NCBI GenBank assembly: GCA_016490735.1
Contig: JAEMWC010000023.1
Coordinates: 517,501 to 581,500, forward strand
Direction: 5' to 3'
Length of the DNA: 64,000 bases
Source: Pachyseris speciosa
Taxonomy: Eukaryota; Cnidaria; Anthozoa; Scleractinia; Pachyseridae
Shown: one piece after another, positions 1 through 10,739 of the stretch
Layout: the number at the start of each line of letters is the position of its first letter
Numbering within the stretch: the stretch's first letter is position 1
The notes under the pieces: generated by a model
Database searches by the model: none
Seen by the model: the letters and a program-made list of their open reading frames with translations, nothing else
Told to the model about the DNA's origin: nothing
Made by a program: the position numbers and the translations under genes

Positions 1-2
1 AC

Positions 3-431
3 TTCTTTGATGTGCAAACGCGAGTCCACGCGGCCTCAGGCAAGGATGCTCAAGCTCGCCTTGACGTCTTGGATACAACCCTGTATACAATTATCCTCGA
101 CGCTTCTGCCCTTCGCCTCCATCCAAAGCAATGTACCCGTTGCAAGTCCTTCGACCATCTAGTGCGGGATTGTCCCTTTCTCGCGCAAGAGAAACCACAG
201 GAGGCGGGGAGCGGTCCATCGAAGCCCTCGGCCAACGGCACGTCAGCGATCGACTCATGGAAATTGCAGAAGTGGTTCACCGCCGCGGGCCAGGAAGGCT
301 GCAACCTTTACCAACGAAAGTGGTGTAACCTCGGAGAGGCCTGCAAACGAGCCCACGAGTGCAAAGCTTGTCGGGGGGACCATCCCCAGGCCGATTGTCC
401 ACGTTCTACCGGAAATCAATTCACCGTTTAA
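3..431 (+). CDS. Gag-like protein of YR retrotransposon (C-terminal part)
   Basis: The frame is open to the left edge, so the N-terminus is missing. It contains a CCHC zinc knuckle (C-x2-C-x4-H-x4-C, starting CTRCKSFDH) at about 120-180 and a second Cys/His cluster (WCNLGEACKRAHECKAC) at about 320-370. These are nucleic-acid-binding motifs expected of a retrotransposon Gag. It stops with TAA at 429-431, and the RT frame is already open in another frame upstream of this stop, so RT is probably expressed by frameshifting or from an overlapping start. Assignment rests on the zinc knuckle and position. Confidence 0.7.
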   Translation, partial: FFDVQTRVHAASGKDAQARLDVLDTTLYTIILDASALRLHPKQCTRCKSFDHLVRDCPFLAQEKPQEAGSGPSKPSANGTSAIDSWKLQKWFTAAGQEGCNLYQRKWCNLGEACKRAHECKACRGDHPQADCPRSTGNQFTV

Positions 432-432
432 C

Positions 433-2028
433 TTGCAGACCTGGCGCGCATGTCTGCGAACACACCCGGACGCTGATTTTTTAACTGATTTACTGCATGA
501 CATTGAATTTGGAGTACGCATTGGTTATCACCACGCAACCCGCGCTTTTCAAACATATGACAATCATTTATCTGCGAGAACTAATCCCGGGCCCGTGGCC
601 CGCGAGATTGAACGTGAACTTGGTTTGAACCGTAAAGTCGGACCGTTTCTTGCTCCGCCCTTTCAGCATTTCACCGGTTCACCTTTGGGTGCGATCCCTA
701 AGAAGCACTCGGCGCCAGTCAAGTGGCGTATAATACATGACTTATCGTGGCCCGCTTGCCTTTCGATCAACGATGGAAGTCCTAAGGACTTGTTTTCGTG
801 CCATTACGATTCGCTAGACCGTGCGATAACACTTCTTAAGCACTTCGGCCCTGGTACTCTTATGAGTAAACTGGACCTCTCTGACGCCTTTCGCCACGTC
901 CTTGTTCACGCCGGGGACTGGGAACTCCTCGGCTCCACATGGCCCGTGGAGATTGACGGTACTGTCGTTACTGGTTATTTCTTTGACACTTTTCTTCCCT
1001 TTGGCCTTCGAAGTTCGCCCGCTCTCTTTCTTAAATTCGTCGACGGGCTAAAGTTTGTCATGTCGTCTAAGGGTGCGTCGCCCATTTGGAACTATCTTGA
1101 CGACTTCTGGACTTGCGGCCCGCCTTTTCCTGCTCCACGCTGCCAGAATTCGCTTGATGTTATGCTGAGAACATGCGATGAGGTTGGTTTCAAAACCAAC
1201 CCTGACAAAACAGTTCAACCAAACACGAACTTGGTCCTCCTTGGAATCGAATTAGACTCCATTGCTCAGGAGTCACGCATTAACCGAGCTCGACGTACTG
1301 ACACTTTATCCATGTTGGAAACATGGTCGTCTCGTAAACATTGTACTAAGCGACAATTGCAATCTCTAATTGGCAAGCTTCAATTTATTTGTTCCGTTTG
1401 CCGCCCGGGAAGAACCTTTCTTCGTCGCATGATCGACTTACTCACCAAGGCCGCACACCCTTCTCATCGCATCCGCCTGACCGTCGCCTTTCGTAAGGAT
1501 ATTCGCTGGTGGCAGACCTTTCTTACCTCGTGGAACGGCCGTAGTTTCTTCCACGCAGACGCATGGCTGTCTAGTTCTTCTTTAGAACTTTTTACCGACG
1601 CAAGCCACGCAGGTTTTGGAGCCTATTTCGCTGGTGAATGGTTCTCTTGTTCGCTTACGGATCATCGCATTCCCCTGTCCCGGTCCATTACGTTTAAGGA
1701 GCTTTACGCTATTACCGCAGCGGTGTCCACATGGGCACCTTCACTTGCTTCTCGGAACGTGTTATTTCACTGTGACAATCAGTCGGCTGTCCACATCCTC
1801 TCCTCTGGTACCAGTCGTTGCAAGCATATCATGTCTATGTTGCGTTATTTGTTCTATGTTTGCGCTTCACACAACATCATGTTACGCGCTGTACACATCC
1901 CTGGTGTGACCAATTGCTTTGCTGACTGCCTCTCTCGTTCGCAGGTAACGAAGTTCCGCCGCCTTTGTCCGACGGCCAGCAAGCATCCGACGTTCGTGCC
2001 GCGTGTTCCCTTGAGCAACTTCATGTAA
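433..2028 (+). CDS. Reverse transcriptase-RNase H of YR retrotransposon
   Basis: About 531 residues without a stop. RT motifs appear in order: KWRIIHDLSWP, the motif A region MSKLDLSDAFRHV, motif B LPFGLRSSPALF, the catalytic YLDDFW near 1097-1114, and LVLLGIELDS. RNase H follows with LFTDASHAGFGAYF, the ELYAI glutamate, HCDNQSAVHIL, and HIPGVTNCFADCLSR at the end, a C-terminus characteristic of DIRS-like RNase H. The frame has no ATG at 433 and is open further upstream, overlapping the end of Gag. Its last 64 bases overlap the recombinase frame, the usual DIRS/Ngaro compact arrangement. Confident as an RT-RH; subfamily less certain. Confidence 0.92.
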   Translation: MQTWRACLRTHPDADFLTDLLHDIEFGVRIGYHHATRAFQTYDNHLSARTNPGPVAREIERELGLNRKVGPFLAPPFQHFTGSPLGAIPKKHSAPVKWRIIHDLSWPACLSINDGSPKDLFSCHYDSLDRAITLLKHFGPGTLMSKLDLSDAFRHVLVHAGDWELLGSTWPVEIDGTVVTGYFFDTFLPFGLRSSPALFLKFVDGLKFVMSSKGASPIWNYLDDFWTCGPPFPAPRCQNSLDVMLRTCDEVGFKTNPDKTVQPNTNLVLLGIELDSIAQESRINRARRTDTLSMLETWSSRKHCTKRQLQSLIGKLQFICSVCRPGRTFLRRMIDLLTKAAHPSHRIRLTVAFRKDIRWWQTFLTSWNGRSFFHADAWLSSSSLELFTDASHAGFGAYFAGEWFSCSLTDHRIPLSRSITFKELYAITAAVSTWAPSLASRNVLFHCDNQSAVHILSSGTSRCKHIMSMLRYLFYVCASHNIMLRAVHIPGVTNCFADCLSRSQVTKFRRLCPTASKHPTFVPRVPLSNFM

Positions 2029-3032
2029 CCTCACAGGAGTACTTTCGCTCTGGCCTCGCGGACTCTACCCACCGGACTTACGGCGCTGCCCAACGACAGT
2101 TCCTGCGCTTCTGTGATACTTACGGTCTTACTCCCTTACCGGCATCGGAAGACACGTTAATCTTGTTCGTCACCTCCCTGGCAGCGCAAATAAAGCCTCA
2201 GTCCATTAAAGTTTACCTGGCCGGTGTTCGCTCTCTTCATGTTTCTAATGGTTTCGACAACCCCTTGACACCTGGTCTCCTCCTGAAGCAAACTCTGCGC
2301 GGTATTGAACGGAATCATTTCGCCCCACCAAAACGGAAAATGCCAATTACCTTTGATCTTCTCTGCAAAATTCATCCCTTTATGAACTTCTGCTCTAACG
2401 ACGACATTGTCTACTGGGCGGCAATTACCTGTGGCCATTTCTTGTTATTACGCGCCGGAGAGTTTACGTTACGCACCAAGGAGCGCTTTGACCCCCCACG
2501 CAATCTCGCACTCGGTGACGTCACTCCCCATCAGTCCCCGGACGGTCAGCACTACTGGATGGTGCACATAAAACAGTCGAAAACTGACCAACGACGCCAG
2601 GGGGTGACCCTTTATCTGTCTCAAACAAACCATTCAGTCTGCCCAGCCTGCGCAATGAAAACTAACATTGCTTTTCAACGGAGCCGCCCTAATATGTCCG
2701 AGGAGTCGCCGCTCTTCCTGTTAGAGAATAATCAGGCCCTGACCAGGCAAGAGCTAGTAACATTCGTGTCTCACTTGCTGCGACTCATTGGTGTAGATCG
2801 TACCGCTTATAGCGGACACAGCTTTCGGATCGGTGGCGCCACATCTGCTTCTTTGGCTGGTCTTGCTGACTACGAAATTCAAAAGTTAGGTCGCTGGAAA
2901 TCAGACTGTTACAAAACTTATGTTCGTTCCCCGTTAAATGTCCTACTCCAGTTCCCTCAGCGAATAGCAAAGACTGCGTCGATAACTTATCAATATGCTA
3001 ATCCTTACTACCAGAGCACTCAAGATTCCTAG
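1965..3032 (+). CDS. Tyrosine recombinase of YR retrotransposon
   Basis: About 355 residues. An N-terminal SAM-like DNA-binding half (SGLADSTHRTYGAAQRQF, then the TSLAAQIKPQSIKVYLAGVR region) is followed by the catalytic half: LLLRAGEF (first Arg), GHSFRIGGAT (the H-x-x-R pair) and WKSDCYKTYVRSP with the nucleophilic Tyr. All four expected catalytic positions are present, so it may be active. It would integrate the circular cDNA by recombination, leaving no target-site duplication. Starts inside the RNase H frame. Confidence 0.9.
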   Translation: MSDGQQASDVRAACSLEQLHVTSQEYFRSGLADSTHRTYGAAQRQFLRFCDTYGLTPLPASEDTLILFVTSLAAQIKPQSIKVYLAGVRSLHVSNGFDNPLTPGLLLKQTLRGIERNHFAPPKRKMPITFDLLCKIHPFMNFCSNDDIVYWAAITCGHFLLLRAGEFTLRTKERFDPPRNLALGDVTPHQSPDGQHYWMVHIKQSKTDQRRQGVTLYLSQTNHSVCPACAMKTNIAFQRSRPNMSEESPLFLLENNQALTRQELVTFVSHLLRLIGVDRTAYSGHSFRIGGATSASLAGLADYEIQKLGRWKSDCYKTYVRSPLNVLLQFPQRIAKTASITYQYANPYYQSTQDS

Positions 3033-3108
3033 TGGACAGCTCGTTTTGTCACTTTTTCCTTCCCCTAGTTTCTCTTACCGCAAACTTTACCATTTGGGCA
3101 TTTATTTG

Positions 3109-3198
3109 GGCAGTTGTATTTGTCCCAAATGGAAAATATATGTAGCTGCCCATCGACGGCCCACTTACGTGCGATTGTTGTCTTTATTGCGTGATTAA
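3109..3198 (+). repeat. Split direct repeat B1 of YR retrotransposon
   Basis: A 90-bp segment starting GGCAGTTGTATTTGTCCC is repeated without visible change at 3343-3432. It lies just after the recombinase stop, where the internal B1 copy is expected. Confidence 0.85.
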
Positions 3199-3342
3199 GT
3201 GGTATTAATAGTTAATACAAGTTAATGGTGAGCATGTATTGTACATAGCTAGGGATCGCATTTCATTTTGTAACCTCGTGTATCGTATTGTTCGGTTCCT
3301 TCGCTCCGTGAGTTGTTGTATTTGCCCTCCCTTCCCTCCCTT

Positions 3343-3432
3343 GGCAGTTGTATTTGTCCCAAATGGAAAATATATGTAGCTGCCCATCGACGGCCCACTT
3401 ACGTGCGATTGTTGTCTTTATTGCGTGATTAA
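3343..3432 (+). repeat. Split direct repeat B2, 3' terminus of YR retrotransposon
   Basis: Second copy of the 90-bp repeat (first at 3109-3198). Unrelated sequence begins at 3433, so this marks the 3' end. The intervening 3199-3342 would be the A2 copy. Confidence 0.82.
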
Positions 3433-3574
3433 TCGTCACATCTAAAAAACTTTACTCCCCACCTCGTTTTTCGTCTCTTCACTTGCCCTTGCTTAAATAA
3501 TATCAAATACAGAAAAATTAAATAAACACGTGAGATGATATTAAAAAAAGAAATTATAACTGAATGATAAAATA

Positions 3575-4075
3575 ATGCGACCCTTCCGCTTGCATTCGTC
3601 CATGGCGACAGCCGTGAAGGAGACAACATGTCGGGAAATCACTTTCCATGGCGGGAAATCACTTTCAGTAGGGCCTAAGCTCCAATATGTCACGCAATAT
3701 GTCACAGTATGTCAGCATTTCTCCAATGTTCAATGTAATATACTTTTTGTTTGTTACTTTTTTCCGATCCGTGATCCGATCCGATCCGATCCAGATTGTG
3801 TCGACGCCGGTCACAAATGCTGTGCTGCTGCACTGTGTAATAATCGGTCAGATAATCGACCAGATTTAATTTTTCATAATTTTCCCTTGGATGAAAACCT
3901 AAGAAAAATCTGGGGTCAAAAAATGAAGCGTAGCGAAAAAAAATTTGCTTCAAACTCCTTCCTGTTTTGCGGTTGCTCCGTGCATTTTAGTGAAAAAAGA
4001 CTGCAGGAAATTTCTTGCTGGTAAACGACATGATCTTTTAACGAATGCTGTTCCTTCTATTTTCCCATGAAAGGT
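3575..4075 (+). pseudogene. THAP zinc-finger exon, frameshifted (possible ISL2EU remnant)
   Basis: The C2CH pattern of a THAP DNA-binding domain is readable: CCAAALCNN near 3811-3840, FHNFPLDENLRKIWGQKM in the middle, and CGCSVHFSE near 3970-3995. The expected AVPSIF-type tail continues after a frame change near 4020 (readable at about 4024-4070), so the frame is broken. THAP domains bind DNA and head transposases of the P, Kolobok and ISL2EU types as well as host proteins. With the SAP-SWIM-YqaJ gene on the opposite strand just downstream, the best guess is the left part of a decayed ISL2EU-like element whose transposase body has been lost. Confidence 0.6.
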
Positions 4076-4200
4076 TAAAAAGGGCGAAAAGTCGCGAAAG
4101 TCGAAGGAATCACTTTTCAGCGGGCCCATCAGATAGCAAGGCAGGTAAAAACAGAAATCAATTATCTGAAGCACTGGTCATCTGGGCATCGCACATTTTT

Positions 4201-4555
4201 AATTCCGTTCAGCCTTTTTCTAGCTTTGGGGACCATAAATCAGATCTGGACTGTTTGTGCATTTTTAGTTAATTTTCAGTATCCAATTATTTTAGTTTAA
4301 AGCAACAACGTGTTGAGTTTCCATAGAATGAGCTCTCATATCAGGGTAGTGAGTGTTATTGTGCGTCTCTGCTTTAATCCCGTTCAGCCTTTTCCTAGCT
4401 TTGGGGACCATAAATCAGATCTCGACTGTTTGTGCATTTTTAGTTAATTTTCAGTATCCAATTATTTCAGTTTAAAGCAACAACGTGCATGTTGAGTTTC
4501 CATAGAATGAGCTCTGATATCAGGGTAGTGAGTGTTATTATGCGTCTCTGCTTTG
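4201..4555. repeat. Two-unit tandem duplication, period about 175 bp
   Basis: The segment beginning CGTTCAGCCTTTTTCTAGC at 4206 recurs at 4381 (CGTTCAGCCTTTTCCTAGC) and the two copies stay aligned to GCGTCTCTGCTTT. They differ at a few positions plus one small insertion. No coding sequence is seen. Confidence 0.85.
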
Positions 4556-5127
4556 AGTTCATTCAATAACTGGAGGATTTGATATGTGAAAGTGAATATA
4601 TAATGCTTATAAATACAATTGTACAACTGTGGTTCTCATATTTAAAATTGATGGAGTGTAATTACAGAAAATAAAGGGGATGATAATAATATAACATAAG
4701 GTTAGGGTTCCAACCGAGGTTAAATCTCACCCTAACCCTTGTTTGAAATGCAAGTCCTTAGAAATAATGAGTCAAAATCTTCAATGATAATATATGAAGA
4801 CAGCTACTTTCATTTTCTCTTTGCTAACAATATTCCTTTTACTTTCCATCACTTGCAAACATGAAAACTCCTCTGTATGCTTCAGTACATGTTGGAAGTA
4901 TAATAGTCCCCTGTCCTCTTTTCAGACATTTTGTCAATGGCATCTTTAATTTTTTCATCAATAATGGGGTATTTTACAGGTCTAAAGACATAAACTGTTT
5001 TATTAGGAAATATACTTCTTTTGACAAGCAATTAAGCTAGGCTGAATTTCATCCTTCCATCTTGATGATGATGTAACCTTGAGAACCAAAACTGGAAATG
5101 CCATATTGGTGAATATGACAAAGTCAG
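4556..5127. other. AT-rich spacer with a TTAGGG-like hairpin
   Basis: No gene recognised. Near 4700-4745 there is an interrupted inverted repeat (AAGGTTAGGGTT ... ACCCTAACCCTT). Only one telomere-like unit per arm is present, so it is not a telomere. Confidence 0.5.
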
Positions 5128-7373
5128 TCAGTGGTATTCCACTAACCCCATTTGCATCTGGGATTGAAACCAATATCTATGCTTTTCTTTTACTACAAAG
5201 AAAGAATTTCTTTCCAGAAATGGGAAGCTGCTTTCCTTTTGATGATCCTTAATTGCAGACTCTGGTGATATATCCAGCTTAGATTCAAGACATTTTATCT
5301 CCACATTTCTGTGCCCAATGTCACCATTGGTACACACTATTGCTGCAATTCTGTCAGGGCTTGCTACAAGAATATCATTTTCTTTCTGTACAATTAGATT
5401 AACGTCTTGAATTGATACCTCCTTGATGTCTGGCAAAGATGATAGACATTCTTTGTACAGTTCAGTTGCCACAGGTTCAGCCTTTCAATGCCAAAAATTA
5501 ACCCTTTACTTTTGTAGTTAAGCTGTTTAGTATGTGAATAACTGACAAGTTTGTGGGGTGCTCCTTTTGTTGTAATTTTTTAAATTAGTTTTTCTGGCAT
5601 TTTTGACCCTTTGTTTTACATATGAGCAAGGAGACATCTTCACAGATACTGGCAGTTATTCCGTTTTGCTTTTCTTCAAACCAGGTAGGGTTTGTTGATT
5701 GCTCCCTGTTAGCCATTTCAATTTGCTTTTGCTGGTCAATAAGAGTTTCGATAAACAATGTTTTTGTTTGTGTTGTCAACAGTTTTAGTTCAGAGGGTTG
5801 TTGTGAAGATGTGCTTGCAGTGAAAGTTGAATTATTCTGTTCTTGCTGTTGGTTATTAACATAAGAATCAAACATCTGCTGTAGCTGTAGCTCATCAGCA
5901 GCTAGAGGGGGGATACCAAGGGGTATTACATCTAATTCATTCTGCACAGAGGAGAGTGAATGGGCAGACAATAATTCATGATTACCACCTGAATTTGCTT
6001 CAGTTGCTTGCACATGGGTGTCCAGTGCTGTGATAGAGTGGATTGTACTGAAGTCAGGATTCATATTTTCTATATCAGCAGGGGAGTTATTACTAGAATA
6101 CGGTGCTAGCGAAATTTGGGGGCGGATGTAATCTTGAAGTTGCTTGTGAATTGTTGAACCTTAAGTAACAGTTCCAACTACAGACATTATTGTTGGAATT
6201 GTCTTTTCCTCTGGTAACATAACAGCAAAGGGTATTCTGGTATTTATTTCCAGAAGATCTTGTCTAAGTTTTACAATTCCATCAACATCAAGTTTCTGAG
6301 ACTTAGCTGGTCTGGGATCATAAAATTGAGACTCAATACCCCTCCTCTTCCTCCCGGGTAAGTCAGATGTATGTCTTGGTTTTGGAAGTTTTGAAGCCAT
6401 CACCGGAGAGAACTCTACCTCTCGTTTGCTTCATTTTCCACATTTCCTTGGTTTCAATGTACAGCTTCAACTGTGAGGAGTGAGATTTTTCAGCTCGGAC
6501 TTTGTTGTCATGTCCTCAAGTTTCCAAATGACACCCATGACATGACAACAACATCCACTGTTGGAAGCCGGACAGTGTATATCACACTTTGCGGCTAGAA
6601 TCTTTGGAGTTCCCCTTTGTTTGCACACCATTTTTACCTTGTATTTAACATTCCTCTTGTAGGAAGTCCAGCAACAAGCACGGACGTATATGATCCTATT
6701 TTCCGAGTTACTGTACACTTGTAAATCGTGAACAAAGTTCATCATACGAAGTCCTCTGTCGTTCGAGAGTATAACAACATCCGCATTTGCAAACTTCTTC
6801 ATCCCTTTACCAGAATTCTTTACTTGCTCGAAAGCATCCATAGGTACAAATGAAGGCAAAACAGGTCTGGCGGGAAGGTGTCTAAAACCGAACTACACTA
6901 ACTTGCTTGTTCGCTCGACTCACTTTGGACTGTTCCAATTGCGTATTACTTGTCTTGAGCTTTTCAAGCTTTGCTTTTGTATAGCCCCGCTCAGGGTCAG
7001 GGTCGCAAACTCTATCTTTCTAGTAAGGAATCGAGTTGAATGCTTTAACTCTGCCCTGAAAAGAAAAAATCTTAAATGAGAGCCAAAGAAATGAAGCTTT
7101 AAATGAAAACTATTTTTTGTTACTGTTGCTAAAAGTTTTTTATAAGTCTTGATACATGAGCTTTCTAGTTGTGTTTATTCACGAAACTTTGCGACGTGCT
7201 CTTTCTTCAGTCCCAGTTGGTTAAGTCTTCGGCACTTAATTCAACCAAAATTTCAATTGTGGAATTGTCCACTTGCTTATATCCTCTCCAGCTCTAACAG
7301 ATGAGCATGGGATACCTTCTGGTGAAAAATTTACCTCTAATAAACCCTCGTTTGTCTCAGCGTTTTCCTCCAT
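5128..7373 (-). pseudogene. SAP-SWIM-YqaJ nuclease gene, decayed
   Basis: Read on the minus strand. An ATG at 7373 opens MEENAETNEG and leads to a SAP-like segment (KWTIPQLKFWL, about 7240). A SWIM zinc finger follows at 6859-6467 (AKCDIHC ... CCCHVMGVIW, C-x-C...C-x-H type). A linker with YDPRP near 6310 comes next, then the start of a YqaJ/lambda-exonuclease domain at 6064-5585 (NPTWFEEKQNGITASIC). The catalytic part at 5472-5128 shows LVASPDRI, the VEIKCLES active-site stretch and KEKHRYWFQSQMQMGL. Frame changes or stops separate these blocks (near 7210, 6440, 6160 and 5580-5480), so it is probably dead. Such nucleases accompany ISL2EU transposases; a host gene is the alternative. Confidence 0.7.
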
Positions 7374-8714
7374 GATTTTTGAGTTTCGCTCGAACGATAG
7401 CCCTTAGGCCTCGCTTCCATGCAACTTTCGGTCTTAGGCTGAATCGGTGTATCGCTATCGCAGCGTTAATATCGCGATTAATCGATAGTTCCATGCATTG
7501 TTACAGCCTTAGTAATATCCGTAACATTTTTTAGCCTGCGTTAATAACAAGACACTGGCTTACTTCCCACAATAATCTTTTTGAACAGGAGGTCAGATAA
7601 GGCGCATTATTTTTTTTTCCAAGGGGTCACGTTGAAGAATCCTGCAATCTGATTGGTACTTAGCGCGGTCCGTATTTTCCTTTCTCTGCCCACGGTCACG
7701 GTAACGCTTTCGTGAATTCGCGGGAAATCTTGAAGTAAATTTTGTTTACTACGCCGGGACGAAACGTTGGATTTTCCTCTTCAAATGCGACTTTTTGCTT
7801 ACTAAGCTTTGCAAAGTGAAGAGAAAAAAATCAGTAATGGAGTAAAAGCCCTGGTTATTCCTCAAAAAGGCGAGTATTCACTTGATTTTGTTGACAACAA
7901 TGCTGGTTTGCTGTTTTACGAGTTGTTTTCTTGAAATGTTGGCATGCCGTTTAACTTAAGCTTAATTTAAAACTACTAACTGCAGAGCTCTTTAGAGCTC
8001 AGTTTTTCTGTTGACATCCGTTATTTTATTTGGAGTTCTATTTTATAATCTAGTTTCATTTTACTTCATTCAAGAAGCGAAAATGGCCAAACAAATGCAA
8101 CTGTTTTTCCAGTTTGCATGAACTAACAAGTTTTTTACGTAATTTTCTTACTCTAACATTGATTTGTGAAGGTCTTGAAGGAGAAAAACGATAAATAATT
8201 GAAATAATAAGATATAAATGCAGAGACTGAGATGTTTAAGTATTTTTCACTAAATGCATACTGAGAACTTTCGTTAAAACCGAATTTGAAAGCCAGTGTC
8301 GTTTCACTTTCAACAAGACAAAAAAATATAAGTTAATTTTTGTGGAAAACATCATCGTTTAGTTTGTTTAGTTTATTTCTCTCTGCTTGCTTTAAAATGG
8401 CACTTTATTTTTAAATGATTATTGCTCCAAGAAACATTTGAAGTTCTGTTTTATCGTTTATCTATCATTTCTCTCCGAAATTTGAACTGTGAAAGTGGGG
8501 CGCGCGCAGAAAGACGTTTTTCAAACCAGTTTTCCATGTTCAGTTTTCCATGTTCATGCCTCTGGCAGCATTTACAAGACCTCGGTCACTATTTTTTTAC
8601 TAAACGGACCTCTCAGCCGGCAAATAACATATATTTATTTGACACTCTGTTTCCTGTGTTGAAGAGTCGAGACATGTTTGAAAGGAACATGTCAAGAGCT
8701 TCTGAGAAATCAGC
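7374..8714. other. Spacer without recognised gene
   Basis: Non-coding, AT-rich. I see no domain, long repeat or RNA gene. The missing first exon of the downstream ADAP-like gene could lie here or further left; no convincing ATG plus phase-1 donor was identified. Confidence 0.4.
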
Positions 8715-9005
8715 AAATAGACCTCTTCAAGGTTTTTTCCGCCATCTTGTAGGGGGTGCAAAAACATCGGGGCGAGCGCGCGGCCAAGCATTAAAAAAAA
8801 ATGGCGGACGATGCGATCAACACGACGGCTGTCCTACCTTCGTCTTTAGAAGCTTGCTTTGAGTACAGAGGTAATGAAAATAAGAAGTAAACAGTCTTTA
8901 CTTGTCGGCTGAACGTGAAGGTGGGCCTCAAATAGTTTCTGATGCCCAGGCAAGGCGAGGACGTCCTCGAGTACGCGGACTTTCTAAGCTTAACTGTAAG
9001 TTCGC
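8715..9005 (+). repeat. Left TIR of ISL2EU-like element
   Basis: About 290 bp, inverted match to 11098-11388. It carries two potential start codons: 8801 (MADDAINTTAV) and 8942 (MPRQGEDVLEYADFL). Both also occur in the right TIR on the minus strand. Confidence 0.85.
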
Positions 9006-9049
9006 TAAATGATGCATTCTAATTCTAGACACTTTTCGTTCAGGATTCC

Positions 9050-10427
9050 TATTATCTGAGGAATACTTCCCGTGATTGCTATGCCTTCGACAAACGTTAT
9101 CCCGATTATATTGTTAAAAGATCTCACGTTGCGGAGCTGATCTTTCACAAGTAGCTTAAAGATAAGAAATTGGCCGACTGAATTTGGCGGAAGCAGGTGG
9201 CCAAAAGTAGAAGCGACAGCTTCAATCCCGTGCCGGGCGCGCAGGACACTTATGTTTGCTCCAACCATTTTCCTGAGGGAAAACGAATGCCAAATAATTC
9301 CGAAACAGATTACCCTTCCTTGTTTATGACGGTTTCTAAGCATTTCCAATCCAACACGCCATAAAAGCGTTAACGAAATCGACTACAGGTGCGGGAAAGG
9401 GCTCTCAGCCCTAAACGCAAACGGGGTTTTGAATCAGACGACGAACTGCCGAAGATTTCAGACACCTGCGAAGACGTCCCTACTGTTTATATATCAATGC
9501 GGTTTGAGCATTTAACTAGAGAATCTGACGTTAGGCTTTATTCGTGCTTACCTTCAACGGAATCTTTTAAGTGCCTGTTCGACTATCTTGTAACGAAAGC
9601 TTAACACATGCACTGGTATTGGAGAGGTAGTAAACAAACCGAACGAGAAAGGCCAAAAGCTGTGACACCTTTCCAAGAGTTTTCTGGCTTACGTCGGAGC
9701 AGAACAGGATGAAATTGATGAAACTGAGACTTTCCCTGTTGTTAGATGATTTGGCATTTAGGTTCCAGATTTCGTCAGGGTCAGTTAGTAGCATCTTCAT
9801 AACTTGGGTGAAGTTATGCTCAAGGGAACTATCCGTTCTAATCATTTGGCCAAGTCGCAATCAAATAAAGAGAACATTGCCTGGCTGCTTTCGAAACATA
9901 TACCCCAAAGTAAGACGTATCATTGACTGTTTTGAATGCTTTACTGAAACACCGAGTGGTTTGGACCTCGCTGCAACAATGTGGAGCGAATCTGACAAGC
10001 ACCGTTATACCTTCAAGGTGTTGGTTGCCATCACACCAAACGGTGCCATTTCCTATCTATCTCCTGCCTTTGGAGGTAGAGCCACTGACATATTTATTGT
10101 GAAAGACAGTGGATTTCTTAACCTCCTGGAACCCTACGATGAGGTGATGGCCGATAGGGGTTTCAAAATACGTGAAGAACTTATGATGAGGATGGCAAAG
10201 CTATATATACCACCCAGTAAAGCTGCATCAATGCAATGCTTCCCTCAGATGTTCGGAAAACATCAAGTATAGCAAATGTGCGAATATATGTGGAAGAAGC
10301 AATAGGCAGAATGAAAGTGTTCCACATACTCAAACGTGAACTACCAATTCATCTTCTTTCTTTTGCAGGTGATATTGTGAGGGTGTGTGCTGCTTTCTGT
10401 AATCTTCTACCTCCACCTGCTTCATAG
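9050..10427 (+). pseudogene. ISL2EU-type transposase (THAP - HTH - DDE), frameshifted
   Basis: A THAP C-terminal half (DTYVCSNHFPEGKRMPNN near 9245-9300) precedes a basic linker LSPKRKRGF at 9401. Next come the conserved LYSCLPSTESFKCLFDYL, an in-frame stop at 9602-9604, and HMHWYWRGSKQT leading to LRRSRTG. The frame shifts near 9700 into the HTH_Tnp_4-like helix region (MKLRLSLLLDDLAFRFQIS) and the DDE_Tnp_4 catalytic domain: IIDCFECF (first Asp), VMADRGFK (second Asp), and after another shift near 10236, IYVEEAIGRMKVF (Glu). It ends VCAAFCNLLPPPAS. At least one stop and two frameshifts make it inactive. Confidence 0.8.
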
Positions 10428-10739
10428 ATTTTTATACTTAGGCATCAAATAGGCAAAGAGAATGGAGGGGAAAAGGCCAAATGGTTTGATGTCAAGTGAA
10501 AATAATGCATTTTATTCTGTAGTTTGAATCAGAACTTGTGCTGAGAAAGTTTGATTGTAATCAGAGAAAGTTCGCAGTTCACATCATCTTCAAGTACATG
10601 TTAGCACAAAGATTTGAAACTTTAGTGTGTGCAATATGGTTTCCCTCAGTTTACTAGTAGTATTGAAATAAGCTACGTTAGCCGAAAGAGTTAACTGTAA
10701 CTTAGTAAATACATTCTCTGGAATTTATTGTTTCATGTG

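Larger units (their letters stand above)
1..3432 (+). mobile_element. DIRS/Ngaro-type tyrosine-recombinase retrotransposon, 5' end cut by window
   Basis: Three overlapping or abutting reading frames lie in the order Gag-like, RT-RNase H, tyrosine recombinase, which defines YR retrotransposons. No integrase, protease or methyltransferase-like frame is visible. The 3' end has a 90-bp direct repeat (3109-3198 and 3343-3432, offset 234) separated by 144 bp. This is the B1-A2-B2 part of a split direct repeat; the A1 copy should lie left of the window. Split direct repeats and the lack of a methyltransferase fit Ngaro or PAT better than DIRS1, which has inverted terminal repeats. RT and YR frames are free of stops, so the copy looks young. 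Confidence 0.85.

Noticed and set aside
4700..4745. Interstitial telomere repeat
   Set aside because: Only single GGTTAGGGT-like units in inverted orientation, not a tandem array.
9005..9349. 114-residue minus-strand frame
   Set aside because: The opposite strand reads a THAP C-terminus (CSNHFPEG) continuous with the transposase, so this is a shadow.
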